DNA of 37,196 nt from Paenibacillus oleatilyticus (GTDB taxonomy: Bacteria; Bacillota; Bacilli; Paenibacillales; NBRC-103111): the NCBI RefSeq assembly GCF_018998565.1, contig NZ_JAHNZO010000048.1, positions 1 through 37,196 of the forward strand, in the 5' to 3' direction. The translations under genes and the position numbers were made by a program. This document shows, one piece after another, positions 16,703-25,236 of this stretch (its first letter is position 1; each line of letters begins with the position of its first letter). Under the pieces are notes generated by a model, which saw nothing but the letters and a program-made list of their open reading frames with translations, had not been told where the DNA came from and ran no database searches.

Positions 16703-16979
16703 TGGGATCAACCTTTCTCACAAATTAGCTGTCAAAATCTATTACTCTCTATAATACACAAAATGGAGGTCAATTATAAATGGTTTTCCGCACGATTCTT
16801 TGAAGAAAGCCCTTACTTGACGGACTTTTCCGCGTTTTCCATCCGCATCTTGGGCGGTATCTATGAAAATGGGTGGGATTTTTCTCTCTTTTGCAAGAGA
16901 CGGCGCAAAATTCGCACCTTGCGGCCAAGAGAACATAAGGTGGAAAGAAGGGAGAAATGCATAGAAAGGAGCGATCATT

Positions 16980-17558
16980 GTGAAAACGAACGATGGAAAA
17001 GAAACGAACCGTCTCGTAACGGTGCCGGTGCTGCGGAAGACGCTGGCCGCCATGATTCCGTTCTATCGGCGGATTGCTTCGGACCCCGCTTATGCCACAG
17101 CATGGACCCGAGGCGTGCGCCGCGCGGATCTGGATGCGCTGCTTCGGCTGCTTCGGCAAGTCGGCTTACCCGAGCGGAGGTATGCGTCCTTGTCCACGAA
17201 CGGCATCGGCTACTTCGTCGATTTCAATGCGCCGAAGCCGATTGTGCTGTACTCGAACGCCACCGCGATTCGTCCGGGGACGACGCAGTTTTATTTTAAC
17301 ACCAAGGTTCACCGCGCCATCGCCAAGGCGATTCTGCCGCTCTATCAAGAAATCGTCAGCAACCGGCCGTTCGCCTGCATCGTCGTCCGGGCGATCCGCA
17401 GCGGCAACCGCGCGCTGCTTGACCGGGTGGTCCGCAGCATTGTCGCGACCCCTCATCTGCGTTCCGTCTCCATCGAAAGCTCGGGCTTCCGGCTCGGCTT
17501 CAAATACGCGGCCAGCCCGTTCCGCTTCGACAACCTGACCTTTGGCGGCGAGCCTTAA
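16980..17558 (+). CDS. Uncharacterised 192-residue protein
   Basis: I do not recognise this family. The gene is supported by an AAAGGAG site 8 nt before a GTG start, codon use like its neighbours, and the absence of a longer competing frame. The protein has no signal peptide or membrane helix. It is strongly basic (many Arg), with an amphipathic N-terminal half (LRKTLAAMIPFYRRIA) and a central beta-like part (YFVDFNAPKPIVLYSN, then TTQFYFNTKVHRAIAK). The end carries LGFKYAASPFRFDNLTF. The alternation suggests a small alpha/beta fold. It stands alone, divergent from glnS. A nucleic-acid-binding role would be a guess from charge only. Confidence 0.7.
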   Translation: MKTNDGKETNRLVTVPVLRKTLAAMIPFYRRIASDPAYATAWTRGVRRADLDALLRLLRQVGLPERRYASLSTNGIGYFVDFNAPKPIVLYSNATAIRPGTTQFYFNTKVHRAIAKAILPLYQEIVSNRPFACIVVRAIRSGNRALLDRVVRSIVATPHLRSVSIESSGFRLGFKYAASPFRFDNLTFGGEP

Positions 17559-17591
17559 CCTTCATGGCGGCAAAAGATCCGCATGACGGCA

Positions 17592-17634
17592 AATCCCCTG
17601 CATCCGGGCGCGAGGCCGCAGGTCGCAGGGGATT
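17592..17634. terminator. Strong hairpin between converging genes
   Basis: AATCCCCTGC and GCAGGGGATT make a perfect 10-bp stem with a loop of about 23 nt. No T-run follows on either strand, so termination efficiency is uncertain. Its place between converging stops (17558 and 17653) favours a terminator role. Confidence 0.5.
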
Positions 17635-17652
17635 GCTGGCGAGGATATAAGA

Positions 17653-17991
17653 TTAAAGCAGCGCCGAGGCCGCCGGCTGCGTCTCCTCATACTGCAGCAG
17701 CAGCGCTTCGGCTTTGTCCAAATCTTTGGCATGCACATCGAGCTTCAAGCGTTCGGGGTGATGGAGATCGACGGCTTCGGCTGCCGTCTGAATTGCGCTC
17801 AGAGCCGCATCGGTATCGGATTTCACCCGGCATTTCACCTGCTTCGACTTTAAAAAGGCGTGCCTCGCTTGAAGGTCGCGGGCCTCGGGCCCGGAAGCGG
17901 CCATCACCGTCTTCCACTGCGCGGAGCGGCTGGAGAGCAGGTACATCGCGGCAAGGACAACCAACAGGAACAATAAACCTCCCATAACCAT
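17653..17991 (-). CDS. Small single-pass membrane protein of unknown function
   Basis: A 112-residue protein with one N-terminal hydrophobic helix (GGLLFLLVVLAAMYLL, about residues 4-19). A soluble, probably cytosolic, alpha/beta part follows. It contains ARHAFLKSKQVKCRVK, a helix near SAIQTAAEAV, RLKLDVHAKDLDKAEALLLQY and a short tail. The pattern, a short beta-alpha-beta unit ending in DLDKAEALL, resembles DUF2007-like signal-transducing domains, but I am not sure. Start is the ATG at 17991 with an AAGGTGG site; upstream frame extension lacks a site. It stands alone between converging neighbours. Confidence 0.65.
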   Translation of the reverse strand: MVMGGLLFLLVVLAAMYLLSSRSAQWKTVMAASGPEARDLQARHAFLKSKQVKCRVKSDTDAALSAIQTAAEAVDLHHPERLKLDVHAKDLDKAEALLLQYEETQPAASALL

Positions 17992-18124
17992 AGAAACACC
18001 ACCTTCGTCTAATTGGATGCTGCGGACGGAGGACTGCCGGTAGTCTGGGGCGGGCGGACGCTTGCTTGCATTTACCCGTTTCCGGGCGGGTTGAAACATG
18101 GATTATTTTGCCATAAACGCCGAA

Positions 18125-18161
18125 CAAGCCGGCGATCGGTTCGGCGACCGATGCCGGCTTG
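18125..18161. terminator. Long perfect-looking hairpin downstream of the sugar operon
   Basis: CAAGCCGGC-ATCGGT pairs with ACCGAT-GCCGGCTTG, a 15-bp stem with one bulged G and a 6-nt loop. It lies about 43 bp past the stop of the GH4 gene on the minus strand. There is no T-run, but the great stability makes a transcript end or 3' stabiliser likely. Confidence 0.55.
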
Positions 18162-18203
18162 CTGCAAGGCGAGCGTGAGGCTTTCTTTAGGCGTTAGAGC
18201 TGC

Positions 18204-19523
18204 TTATACGGTCTGCGCGGCGAAAAACCGCGGCAAAAACGCTTTGTTCTGCTCCAGCATCTCGTCCAGCATCGGCTCCGCTTTGTTGACCGAGGTCACG
18301 AGCGGATGGTGGGCCAGCGCTTGCAGCGCAAGTCCGCGGTCGCCCGAGACGGCGGCGGCGATCGCCAGACGCTCATACGTTTTCACCGCATGGATCAAGC
18401 CCTTGGCGGCTTCCGGTACGACCGAAACCGGCAGCGGAATCGGCCCCTGCTTCGTGACGACGCAGTTGACCTCGATGCAGGCGTCCGCCGGCAGGAAGTC
18501 GAGAATGCCCTGATTGCGGACGTTCAGCGTCTGGATGTCGCGCGTATCGTTGTACAGCGACGTCATCAGCTTGACGGCGGCCTCCGAGTAGTACGCGCCT
18601 CCGCGCTTCTCGAGCTGCTTCGGCTTCTCGGCCAGCTCAGGGTCTTTGTACAGCTCGAACAATTCGTCTTCCAGCCGCTTCACCACTTCGGCGCGGGTGC
18701 CTTCCCGGGCGGACGATTCGACTTGGTCGGCCAGCATCTCTTCGGTCAAATAAAAATACTTCAAATAATATGTCGGAATGGCGCCGAGCGAACGGATGAA
18801 CGAAGCGTTCCATTCGTACTGCGGAACGTTTTTGGCTGAATAGCCGTCGCGGTTCGCCAGCAGCTCCTCCAGCTTCGATTCGCCGTCGATCCGCACCTGC
18901 GTGACCCAGTGCAGGTGATTCAAGCCGACGAATTCGGCGTAGATGCGCTCCATCGGCACCTCGTAGAGGCCGGTCAGCCATTTGTACACCCCGATCGGCG
19001 AATTGCAGATGCCGACGGCTCGAATCTTTGAATGGTTGAGGATCGCTTCCGTCACCATCCCCGCCGGATTCGTGAAGTTCAGCATCCAGGCGTCCGGGCA
19101 CAGCTCCTCCATGTCCTTGGCGATATCCAGCAGCACGGGAATCGTGCGCAGCGCCTTCATCATGCCGCCCGGACCGGTCGTTTCCTGGCCGATCATGCCG
19201 TAGCGCAGCGGAATCGTCTCGTCCCGGATGCGCGCTTCCAGCAGACCGACACGCAGCTGCGTCGTGACGAAATCGGCGCCCGCCAGCGCTTCCCGGCGAT
19301 TGGTCGTCAAGCGGACCGTGATCGGCAGCTGCGATTTCTCCACCATGCGCTGCGCCAGCTGTCCGACGATGCGCAGCTTGTGCTCCCCTTCCGGGATGTC
19401 GACCAGCCACAGCTCCGTGACGGGAAAACGGTCATGATGCACGATAAAACCTTCGATCAGCTCCGGCGTGTACGACGACCCGCCGCCGATCACGACGACT
19501 TTGAGTCCTTTGGCTTCAGCCAC
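18204..19523 (-). CDS. GH4 family glycosidase (6-phospho-beta-glucosidase-like)
   Basis: A cytosolic enzyme of about 439 residues in glycoside hydrolase family 4. These enzymes cleave glycosides by a redox mechanism needing NAD and a divalent metal. The NAD-binding start reads LKVVVIGGGSSYTPELIEG. The metal ligand Cys is at about 173 in GICNSPIGVYKW, after MLNFTNPAGMVTEA, and GLNHLHW supplies a histidine. The sequence is closest in style to 6-phospho-beta-glucosidases (CelF/LicH), which would need a 6-phosphorylated substrate. GTG at 19523 is preferred, with AAGGGAG 9 nt before it; TTG at 19529 is too close to that site. It overlaps the end of the kinase gene by 8 bp, so it is coupled to it. 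Confidence 0.88.
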   Translation of the reverse strand: MAEAKGLKVVVIGGGSSYTPELIEGFIVHHDRFPVTELWLVDIPEGEHKLRIVGQLAQRMVEKSQLPITVRLTTNRREALAGADFVTTQLRVGLLEARIRDETIPLRYGMIGQETTGPGGMMKALRTIPVLLDIAKDMEELCPDAWMLNFTNPAGMVTEAILNHSKIRAVGICNSPIGVYKWLTGLYEVPMERIYAEFVGLNHLHWVTQVRIDGESKLEELLANRDGYSAKNVPQYEWNASFIRSLGAIPTYYLKYFYLTEEMLADQVESSAREGTRAEVVKRLEDELFELYKDPELAEKPKQLEKRGGAYYSEAAVKLMTSLYNDTRDIQTLNVRNQGILDFLPADACIEVNCVVTKQGPIPLPVSVVPEAAKGLIHAVKTYERLAIAAAVSGDRGLALQALAHHPLVTSVNKAEPMLDEMLEQNKAFLPRFFAAQTV

Positions 19524-20502
19524 CTGCAAGCACTCCCTTCAAATCGGATATGCGTCGGACTTGCTCCTGCACCGGCTCGGAGACCGTCGTGCCGTCTTTT
19601 TCCATGGCCAGCAAGATCGCCCCGACCACCGGCTCGACATCCAGCACCTGAAGCCGGCAGCCCGGCGCCTCCGGCTGCACCAGTTCTACGATATACGGAT
19701 GAATGAATTGCCCGTCACCCCGGGTCAGCACACTGCCCGCAAGCACCAGATCAAAGGTCTCCCTCTGCATCCCCAAACGCCGGATCACCGCCCGGGCCGC
19801 CAGCCCGAGCTCCGTTCCCTGGACGCGGAGGATGCGGGCCGCCACACGGTCTCCCTGGGCGGCGGCTTCGAACAGCAGTGGCGTGAGTTCAAGGGGGACA
19901 GGCAGCGCATGGTCCAGAAAATGATGGAACATATGTTCGACTGAAGGGTAGTCGAGCTCCTTCGTGACCAAAGCGGTCAGCAGCGTCTCTTCCTCGCGGC
20001 CTTCCCATGCCCGGATGACTGCGCGGAACGCTTCCGCTGCCAAGTCCCCGCCGCCGCCGAAATCGCCGTACGGGTAGCCGAAGCCGCCGCATTGGTACAT
20101 CTCGCCCGCAGGGGAGACGCCGACGCAGTTCGTGCCGCTGCCGCAAATCGCCACGACGCCGTACGGCTTCGATGTGCCGGCGCGCAGGGCGATGACGGTG
20201 TCGCAGACGATGTCGGAGACTGGCAGCTCCAGCTCGGCGATCATCGGCCGCAGGATGCGGAAGTCGGCTTCGCGGTCGGCGCCTGCCAGCCCGAAGCAGG
20301 CCGCGGCAATATCCTGCTCGCGCAGGCCGGCTTGGCCGAGCGCTTGAGCGACGGCTCGGCGGATGCTCTGCGCGGCCGTATCGCGGTCAATCTGATGGTT
20401 GCCGGGGCCGCCCTTGCCGGCTGCGACCAGCCGGCCCGTTTCGTCGGTAATGACGGCATATGTTTTGCTGCCTCCGGCATCCATCCCCAAGTAGTATTTC
20501 AA
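19516..20502 (-). CDS. BadF/BadG-family kinase (N-acetylglucosamine kinase-like)
   Basis: A 328-residue cytosolic ASKHA-fold kinase. The first phosphate-binding loop is YYLGMDAGGSKTYAVITD. The second phosphate motif lies in VVAICGSGTNCVGV, followed by the GGFGYPYGDFGGGGDLA segment typical of BadF/BadG and human NAGK-like sugar kinases. An adenosine-type motif appears near DLVLAGSVLTRGDGQFI. It probably phosphorylates the 6-hydroxyl of a sugar or disaccharide, making the substrate for the GH4 enzyme with which it overlaps. The start is TTG, with GGAG 4 nt before it. The exact sugar (GlcNAc, glucose or a disaccharide) cannot be read from sequence. Confidence 0.88.
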   Translation of the reverse strand: MKYYLGMDAGGSKTYAVITDETGRLVAAGKGGPGNHQIDRDTAAQSIRRAVAQALGQAGLREQDIAAACFGLAGADREADFRILRPMIAELELPVSDIVCDTVIALRAGTSKPYGVVAICGSGTNCVGVSPAGEMYQCGGFGYPYGDFGGGGDLAAEAFRAVIRAWEGREEETLLTALVTKELDYPSVEHMFHHFLDHALPVPLELTPLLFEAAAQGDRVAARILRVQGTELGLAARAVIRRLGMQRETFDLVLAGSVLTRGDGQFIHPYIVELVQPEAPGCRLQVLDVEPVVGAILLAMEKDGTTVSEPVQEQVRRISDLKGVLAGG

Positions 20503-20531
20503 TGTACTCCACTCCCGTCCTATAGAGCCAG

Positions 20532-21542
20532 CTACGGTGAGGGGGAATAAGGCGACGTGGATTCTCTCACGATCAGTTCCGGCTTCAAGCAGACCGAAGT
20601 GTTCCGTTTCATGGAGCCGTCGATTAGCTTGAGCAGCAGGCGGACGGCCTGCTGACCCATCTGCTCCATCGGCTGTCTGACGGTCGTCAGACGAGGATGA
20701 ATATCGGCGGCGAACACTTGGTCGTCATACCCGACGATGGAAAGATCGCGCGGGATGCGGTATCCTTCGTCCCGGAACGCATCCATGACGCCGAGCGCAA
20801 GGCCGTCTTCTCCGGCGAAGACGGCCGTCGGCACGTTCCCGCTGCGCAGCCATGCCTTGGCGACGTCGAAGCCGCTGCGGATGTTGAATTCGGTGCAGGC
20901 CACGGCCAGCGGCGTCAGCCCCGCTTCGGCCATGGCCGCTTCGAATCCGCGTCTGCGCTCCCGGGCGCTGAGAAACAGCTCCGGCCCGCTCACGTGCGCG
21001 ATGCGCGTATGTCCCAGGCCGATCAAATGCTTGGTCGCCTCGTAGCCGCCCGTGTAGTTGTCCACATTCACCGTAGTGGCATTTGTTTTTTCAATCTGAT
21101 TATCGATAATGACAAACGGGATTTTCTTCCGTTTGAGCTCCAGCACATACTGCTCTTCTTCCATGGGCGACAGGACGATGATGCCGTCGACCCGGTCTTC
21201 CTGAAATAAAAAGTTGGTCGGCTTCAAACCGCCGTCCGGAGAGGAGCACACGTTCAGCGCCAAAAAATAGCCGTTCTCCTCCAGCGCTTCGTTCACGGCA
21301 TGCACGATGCCGTCGAACACCGAATCCTGCAGGGTGATCAGCGTCAGGCCGATCAGTCCCGTCGACCCCCGCGCCAGATTGCGGGCGGCGGCATTGGGCC
21401 GGTAATCCAGCTCCTGAATGGCCTGCAGCACCTTCTGACGGTTGCTCTCCCGGACCGTGGGCGAATTGTTAAGCACCTTCGACACGGTCACGAGCGACAG
21501 TCCCGATTTTTTTACGACGTCCCATATGCTTACTTTTTTCAT
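20532..21542 (-). CDS. LacI-family transcriptional regulator of the sugar operon
   Basis: A 336-residue repressor-type regulator. The N-terminal HTH reads VSIWDVVKKSGLSLVTVSKVLNN and the hinge helix PNAAARNLARG. A periplasmic-binding-protein-like sensor domain follows (about 62-330), with VDGIIVLSP, TTVNVDNYTGGYEATKHLI and IPRDLSIVGYDD, all typical. It lies inside the minus-strand sugar cluster, 29 bp before the kinase. It is the best candidate to bind the two identical palindromes upstream of the permease genes, whose central CG matches LacI-family operators. The ATG has a rather distant GGGAG site, so it may be made at a low level. Confidence 0.93.
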   Translation of the reverse strand: MKKVSIWDVVKKSGLSLVTVSKVLNNSPTVRESNRQKVLQAIQELDYRPNAAARNLARGSTGLIGLTLITLQDSVFDGIVHAVNEALEENGYFLALNVCSSPDGGLKPTNFLFQEDRVDGIIVLSPMEEEQYVLELKRKKIPFVIIDNQIEKTNATTVNVDNYTGGYEATKHLIGLGHTRIAHVSGPELFLSARERRRGFEAAMAEAGLTPLAVACTEFNIRSGFDVAKAWLRSGNVPTAVFAGEDGLALGVMDAFRDEGYRIPRDLSIVGYDDQVFAADIHPRLTTVRQPMEQMGQQAVRLLLKLIDGSMKRNTSVCLKPELIVRESTSPYSPSP

Positions 21543-21675
21543 AATCAGATCAAACTCCCGGATCGGTATTCGTTCTTATAAGCAATAGTATACCATAGCT
21601 CCGTCAGGCCCCTCCGCTAGGAGAGGCCGGGGGCAAGGGGAGTCGTGGCGCGGCAGGGTCGGAAGGCTTGCGCGC
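21543..21675. other. Short gap between lacI-type and binding-protein genes
   Basis: No gene fits. A GC-rich hairpin (GGCCCCTCC...GGAGAGGCC, about 21608-21629) lies about 45 bp downstream of the binding-protein stop and could end or slow transcription. It has no T-run, so read-through into the regulator, kinase and GH4 genes is plausible. Confidence 0.4.
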
Positions 21676-23046
21676 TTATTTTTTGGCTTTGCCGGCGTTT
21701 TTCTCCTTCAGCAGGTCGTTCACCTTTTTCTCCAGCTGCGGGCTGACTTCGGCCACGGTTTTTTGCCCGTTATCCACGAGATCCAGCTCGTTCTTGACGA
21801 TGTTCAAAATCTCGGAGTAGTGAGTGATCAGATGATTGTACGATTCGACGCCGTATTTCAGGCCGCCCTCGACGACGTTTTTCATATCTTTGGCGTCGAT
21901 CGCTGGCGCGTAGAGACTGAAATACTTTTCCGCTGCCTGCTGGTTGGCCGGAGGCGTGCCACCGCTCAGCTCGATCGACTTTTCCTGGATGTCTTTGCCG
22001 AGCTGGAACTTGATCCATTCGTACGCTTCCTTCGGATGCTTGGAATCCTTCAGGATGAGCAGCGGATCGACGTACAGCACGTTGCGGTTCTTGTCGCTGC
22101 CGCTGTACGGGACGGCGGCTACGCCGACCTTGAAGCTGTAATCCTTGACTGAAGCGAGAATCCAGGCCCCGGCGACGGACATCCCTACGCGCCCCGTGGC
22201 GAACGGATCGCCGCCCTGCCCGGCGACGGCCTTGGTGAATTCCGGTGACGGCATCACCTTGTCCTTCAGGATCAAGTCGGACAAGCGCTGGTTGATTTTG
22301 ACGACCTCCGGCGAATTGAAGTGGAAGGATGTCGCATGACCGCCGTTCGTCCACGTATCGTCGGAGTACACCTTCGCTCCGAAATACACCGGACGCATAT
22401 CCTTCTCGCCCCAGACCCAGTCCATGCCGAACTCCACTTTCTCAAAATCGTCGCTCGGCTTGCTCAGCTTCTTGGCGGTTTCGACCATTTTGTCGAATGT
22501 CCATGACTTGTCTTCGTAGTCCGACGGCGGGTACGGAACGCCCGCTTTGTCGAACATGTCCTTGTTGTAGAGGAGCATCGTCACATAGCTGTAAACCGGG
22601 ATGCCGTAGTTTTTGCCGTCGACTTTGTAGATATCCATCAGGTTGTCGGGAATGCCGTAATCGGACGCTTTGAAGTTGTCCTCTTTCATCAGGTCGGTCA
22701 AGTCGCGCAGCAAGCCCTTGTCGTAATATTCGATGAAGCCGCCCTCGCCCCAATGCGAGGTGACGTCGGGAGCCGTCCCGGCGGCGATCATCGCCTGCAG
22801 CTTCGAGTCGAACTCCTCGTAAGGCGTCTTCATGATCTTGACCTTGATGTTCGGGTGCTTCGCTTCGAATTCCGGAATGAGCTTCTCTACATAGGTTTTA
22901 TCCGGAAGATCGGGAACGAACTGCGTGATCGTGACCGTGGAGTCCCCCTTGGACCCGCCATCTTTCGTGTCGCCTGAGCAAGCCGGCAGCAGTACTGCGC
23001 CTGTCAGCAGAATTGCGCCGAGACAAGCCGTCTTGTTTCTTTTCAT
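21676..23046 (-). CDS. Sugar ABC transporter solute-binding lipoprotein
   Basis: A 456-residue family 1 extracellular binding protein. The signal sequence ends in the lipobox LPAC, so the mature protein is lipid-anchored at the membrane's outer face. The fold is marked by VPDLPDKTYVEKLIPEFEAKHPNIKVKI, AAGTAPDV, NKDMFDKAGVPYPP and FATGRVGMSVAGAW, all common in carbohydrate-binding members. It serves the two permeases encoded just upstream on the same strand. Unlike most such operons, the binding-protein gene follows the permeases, separated by a 215-bp gap that holds a palindromic element. No ATPase gene is present; a shared MsmX-type ATPase encoded elsewhere is likely. Confidence 0.93.
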   Translation of the reverse strand: MKRNKTACLGAILLTGAVLLPACSGDTKDGGSKGDSTVTITQFVPDLPDKTYVEKLIPEFEAKHPNIKVKIMKTPYEEFDSKLQAMIAAGTAPDVTSHWGEGGFIEYYDKGLLRDLTDLMKEDNFKASDYGIPDNLMDIYKVDGKNYGIPVYSYVTMLLYNKDMFDKAGVPYPPSDYEDKSWTFDKMVETAKKLSKPSDDFEKVEFGMDWVWGEKDMRPVYFGAKVYSDDTWTNGGHATSFHFNSPEVVKINQRLSDLILKDKVMPSPEFTKAVAGQGGDPFATGRVGMSVAGAWILASVKDYSFKVGVAAVPYSGSDKNRNVLYVDPLLILKDSKHPKEAYEWIKFQLGKDIQEKSIELSGGTPPANQQAAEKYFSLYAPAIDAKDMKNVVEGGLKYGVESYNHLITHYSEILNIVKNELDLVDNGQKTVAEVSPQLEKKVNDLLKEKNAGKAKK

Positions 23047-23078
23047 CTTTCCTCACTCCTTCTTTTGGTGACCCATTA

Positions 23079-23250
23079 GAGCCCGGTGAATAACAGGTCG
23101 CTGCGCAAGCGGATCATTCTTCCGATCGCTCTTGTCCCCGGATTCTTTGATTCAATAACCCATTAGGCGGGGAGAATCCGGAGACAAAGGCGACCGCTGA
23201 CGCTTCTCCAGAACGATTCCGCTTGCTCCGCTAGTTCATTCACCGGGCTC
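23079..23250. repeat. 172-bp imperfect palindrome between permease and binding-protein genes
   Basis: The ends are a perfect 13-bp inverted repeat: GAGCCCGGTGAAT at 23079-23091 and ATTCACCGGGCTC at 23238-23250. Inside them the arms continue to match: CAAGCGGA against TCCGCTTG, then GTCCCCGGATTCT against AGAATCCGGAGAC. Almost the whole element can therefore fold into one long hairpin. It contains no ORF. It could be a small palindromic mobile element (MITE or REP-like) or an RNA structure that separates permease and binding-protein expression. ACCCATTAG occurs at the left edge and again near the loop. Confidence 0.75.
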
Positions 23251-23261
23251 CTGAGGGTTAT

Positions 23262-24143
23262 TCATTTCACTCCGGTCAGCACGATGCTTTCTACGAAATA
23301 TTTTTGTGCGACGGAAAATAAAACCAGGATCGGAACGAGAGCCAAAACGGCGGATAGCATGACAAGATTCCACGGTACCAGCCGAGTGGCGGACGAATAC
23401 ATCGCGGTCATGCCGATCGTCAGGGTGAAATGCTCGGACGAGTTCAGGTACAGCACCTGCCCGAGCAGATCGTTCCAGCTGTACATGAAGGCGAAGATCG
23501 CCACGGTCGCCAGCACGGGACCGGAGAGCGGCAGCGCGATGTTCCACCACTGGCGCCACTCGGAGCAGCCGTCGATTTTGGCCGCGTCGTACAGTTCGTT
23601 CGATAACGAAGTGAAGAACTGCCGGATGAGGAAGATGTTATAGGCCGAGCCGAAAAAGGCAGGGACGGTAATCGGCAGAATCGTGTCCATCCACCCGAGA
23701 TTTTTGAACAAAATGAACTGCGGAATCATCAGCGCCGGGTACGGAATCATCATCGTGCTGAGCAGAAACAGGAACAGCACGTTTTTCCCCCGGGCGTTAT
23801 AGCGTGCGAATCCGAACGCGACGAGGGACGACGAAAGCACGGTCCCGATGACGCTGAAGAAGGCGATCAGCAGGCTGTTTTTGTACCACAGGCCGTACTG
23901 GTATTGGGTGAACAGGTTCTTGAAATTGCCCCAGGCGAACTGCTCCGGGATGAGTCTGGGCGGGAATTTGAGCACCTCCGCCTGCGACTTGAACGCGGTC
24001 GAGAACATGTTGAGCGTCGGAAAAATCATGATGACCGCGATGACGATCAGCAGCAGAAAGACCAGCCACTCGAACGGGGTTGTTTTGCGCTTGCTGTCCG
24101 TTTGCCGCACCGGTCGCTTCTGCGTTACGGATGCCGTACTCAT
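23262..24143 (-). CDS. Carbohydrate ABC transporter permease (MalG type)
   Basis: A 293-residue inner membrane protein with six predicted helices after a short basic N-terminus. The EAA loop that contacts the ATPase reads ELYDAAKIDGCSEWRQWWNIALPLSGP. The start of the domain shows the MalG-like MIFPTLNMFSTAFKS segment, and the end is SIVLTGVK, typical of this branch. Its ATG overlaps the stop of the partner permease (ATGA), so the two are translated together and form the heterodimeric channel. It acts with the lipoprotein encoded downstream. Confidence 0.93.
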   Translation of the reverse strand: MSTASVTQKRPVRQTDSKRKTTPFEWLVFLLLIVIAVIMIFPTLNMFSTAFKSQAEVLKFPPRLIPEQFAWGNFKNLFTQYQYGLWYKNSLLIAFFSVIGTVLSSSLVAFGFARYNARGKNVLFLFLLSTMMIPYPALMIPQFILFKNLGWMDTILPITVPAFFGSAYNIFLIRQFFTSLSNELYDAAKIDGCSEWRQWWNIALPLSGPVLATVAIFAFMYSWNDLLGQVLYLNSSEHFTLTIGMTAMYSSATRLVPWNLVMLSAVLALVPILVLFSVAQKYFVESIVLTGVK

Positions 24144-25033
24144 ACGCCGCCGCCTCCTTCATAATGAACAAGCTTCCGGGACACTCTCATGATTAGGAAC
24201 GTCATGAGCATGATGACGATCAGCAGCAGCCACGACATCGCCGAAGCGTAGCCCATCTTGAAAAATTTGAAGCCGTTCTGCCATAAGTAGTACACGTAGA
24301 ACTGGGTGGCGTAGTGCGGCCCCCCTTTAGTCATGACAAACGCCTGCGTAAACACCTGAAACGAGTCGATGATGCCCATGATGAGCTGGAACAGCACGAC
24401 AGGCGAGATCATCGGCAGCGTGATGCGCCACAGAGACTGCCAACGGGTGACGCCGTCGATCTTGGCGGCTTCGTATAGGATCGGAGGCACGCCCTGAAGT
24501 CCGGCGAGGAAGATGACCATGCCCGCCCCGGCGCTCCACATCGTCATGATGACCATAGAAGCCAGTGCCCAGTTGCTGTCTTCGAGCCATTTGGGCCCGT
24601 TGATCCCGAGCAGGCCGAGCGCCCAGTTGAACATGCCAATCTTGGAGTTGAACACCCACAGCCAGACGAGCGACATAGCCACGCCGGAGATCATGCTGGG
24701 GAAATAGATGGCGGTCCGGAAAAACCGGCGGAACGGAATTTTCTGATTGACCAGCACCGCCAAAAACAGCGAGAGCAGAAGCTGCAGCGGTACGCTAAAT
24801 ATCGTGAAAAGCACCGTCGCTTTTACCCCGCGCCAGAACAGATCGTCCTGAAACATCTTGGTGTAGTTCTGCAGGCCGACCCACTTCGGCGCGCTGGTGA
24901 TGTTGTATTCCGTGAAGCTGATGTAGAGCGAATACAGAATCGGGTACAGTGTGAATATCGCCGCTCCGATCAGCCACGGCGAAATGAACAGGTAAAAATA
25001 TTTGGTCTCCCGTCTGCGCGCCCCCTGCCGCAT
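24140..25033 (-). CDS. Carbohydrate ABC transporter permease (MalF/UgpA type)
   Basis: A 297-residue inner membrane protein with six helices. The first is marked by YLFISPWLIGAAIFTLYPILYSLYISF. The EAA loop reads ILYEAAKIDGVTRWQSLWRITLPMISP, and MTKGGPHYAT, usual for this family, follows. ATG at 25033 is chosen because AAGGAGGG lies 7 nt before it; the in-frame TTG at 25039 would be only 2 nt from that site. It is the first gene of the sugar operon. One operator palindrome sits only 20 bp upstream of its start. Confidence 0.93.
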   Translation of the reverse strand: MRQGARRRETKYFYLFISPWLIGAAIFTLYPILYSLYISFTEYNITSAPKWVGLQNYTKMFQDDLFWRGVKATVLFTIFSVPLQLLLSLFLAVLVNQKIPFRRFFRTAIYFPSMISGVAMSLVWLWVFNSKIGMFNWALGLLGINGPKWLEDSNWALASMVIMTMWSAGAGMVIFLAGLQGVPPILYEAAKIDGVTRWQSLWRITLPMISPVVLFQLIMGIIDSFQVFTQAFVMTKGGPHYATQFYVYYLWQNGFKFFKMGYASAMSWLLLIVIMLMTFLIMRVSRKLVHYEGGGGV

Positions 25034-25052
25034 GGGCAATCCCTCCTTAAAG

Positions 25053-25066
25053 TATAAACGTTTATA
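25053..25066 (-). promoter_or_regulatory. Operator 1 of the sugar operon
   Basis: TATAAACGTTTATA is a perfect palindrome with a central CG, as in LacI/GalR-family operators. It lies just before the ribosome site of the first permease gene, where a bound repressor would block elongation or initiation. An identical copy with the same TTTTT tail is at 25237. Confidence 0.75.
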
Positions 25067-25236
25067 TTTTTGTCGAATTAAGGCACGCCCCCTGCCGGCC
25101 GGTGCAAAGCCGCTCGTCCGGTTCCACGCAATATAAAATTGACTTTTTCTTAATGATTTTCTGAAAAGTTTTGCCGGTTAAACTAGGATGTTGTTGAAAC
25201 GAGGGGGAATGGCGGATTGCATCGAAGCTTTAAAAT

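Noticed and set aside
16742..16980. Possible small ORFs and a promoter between glnS and the 192-residue gene
   Set aside because: Frames are short, lack good ribosome sites, and the -10/-35-like pieces do not have usable spacing.
21525..21545. GAGTTTGATC-like string resembling a 16S rRNA 5' end
   Set aside because: Only about ten bases match and it lies in the ribosome-site region of the LacI gene; there is no rRNA around it.
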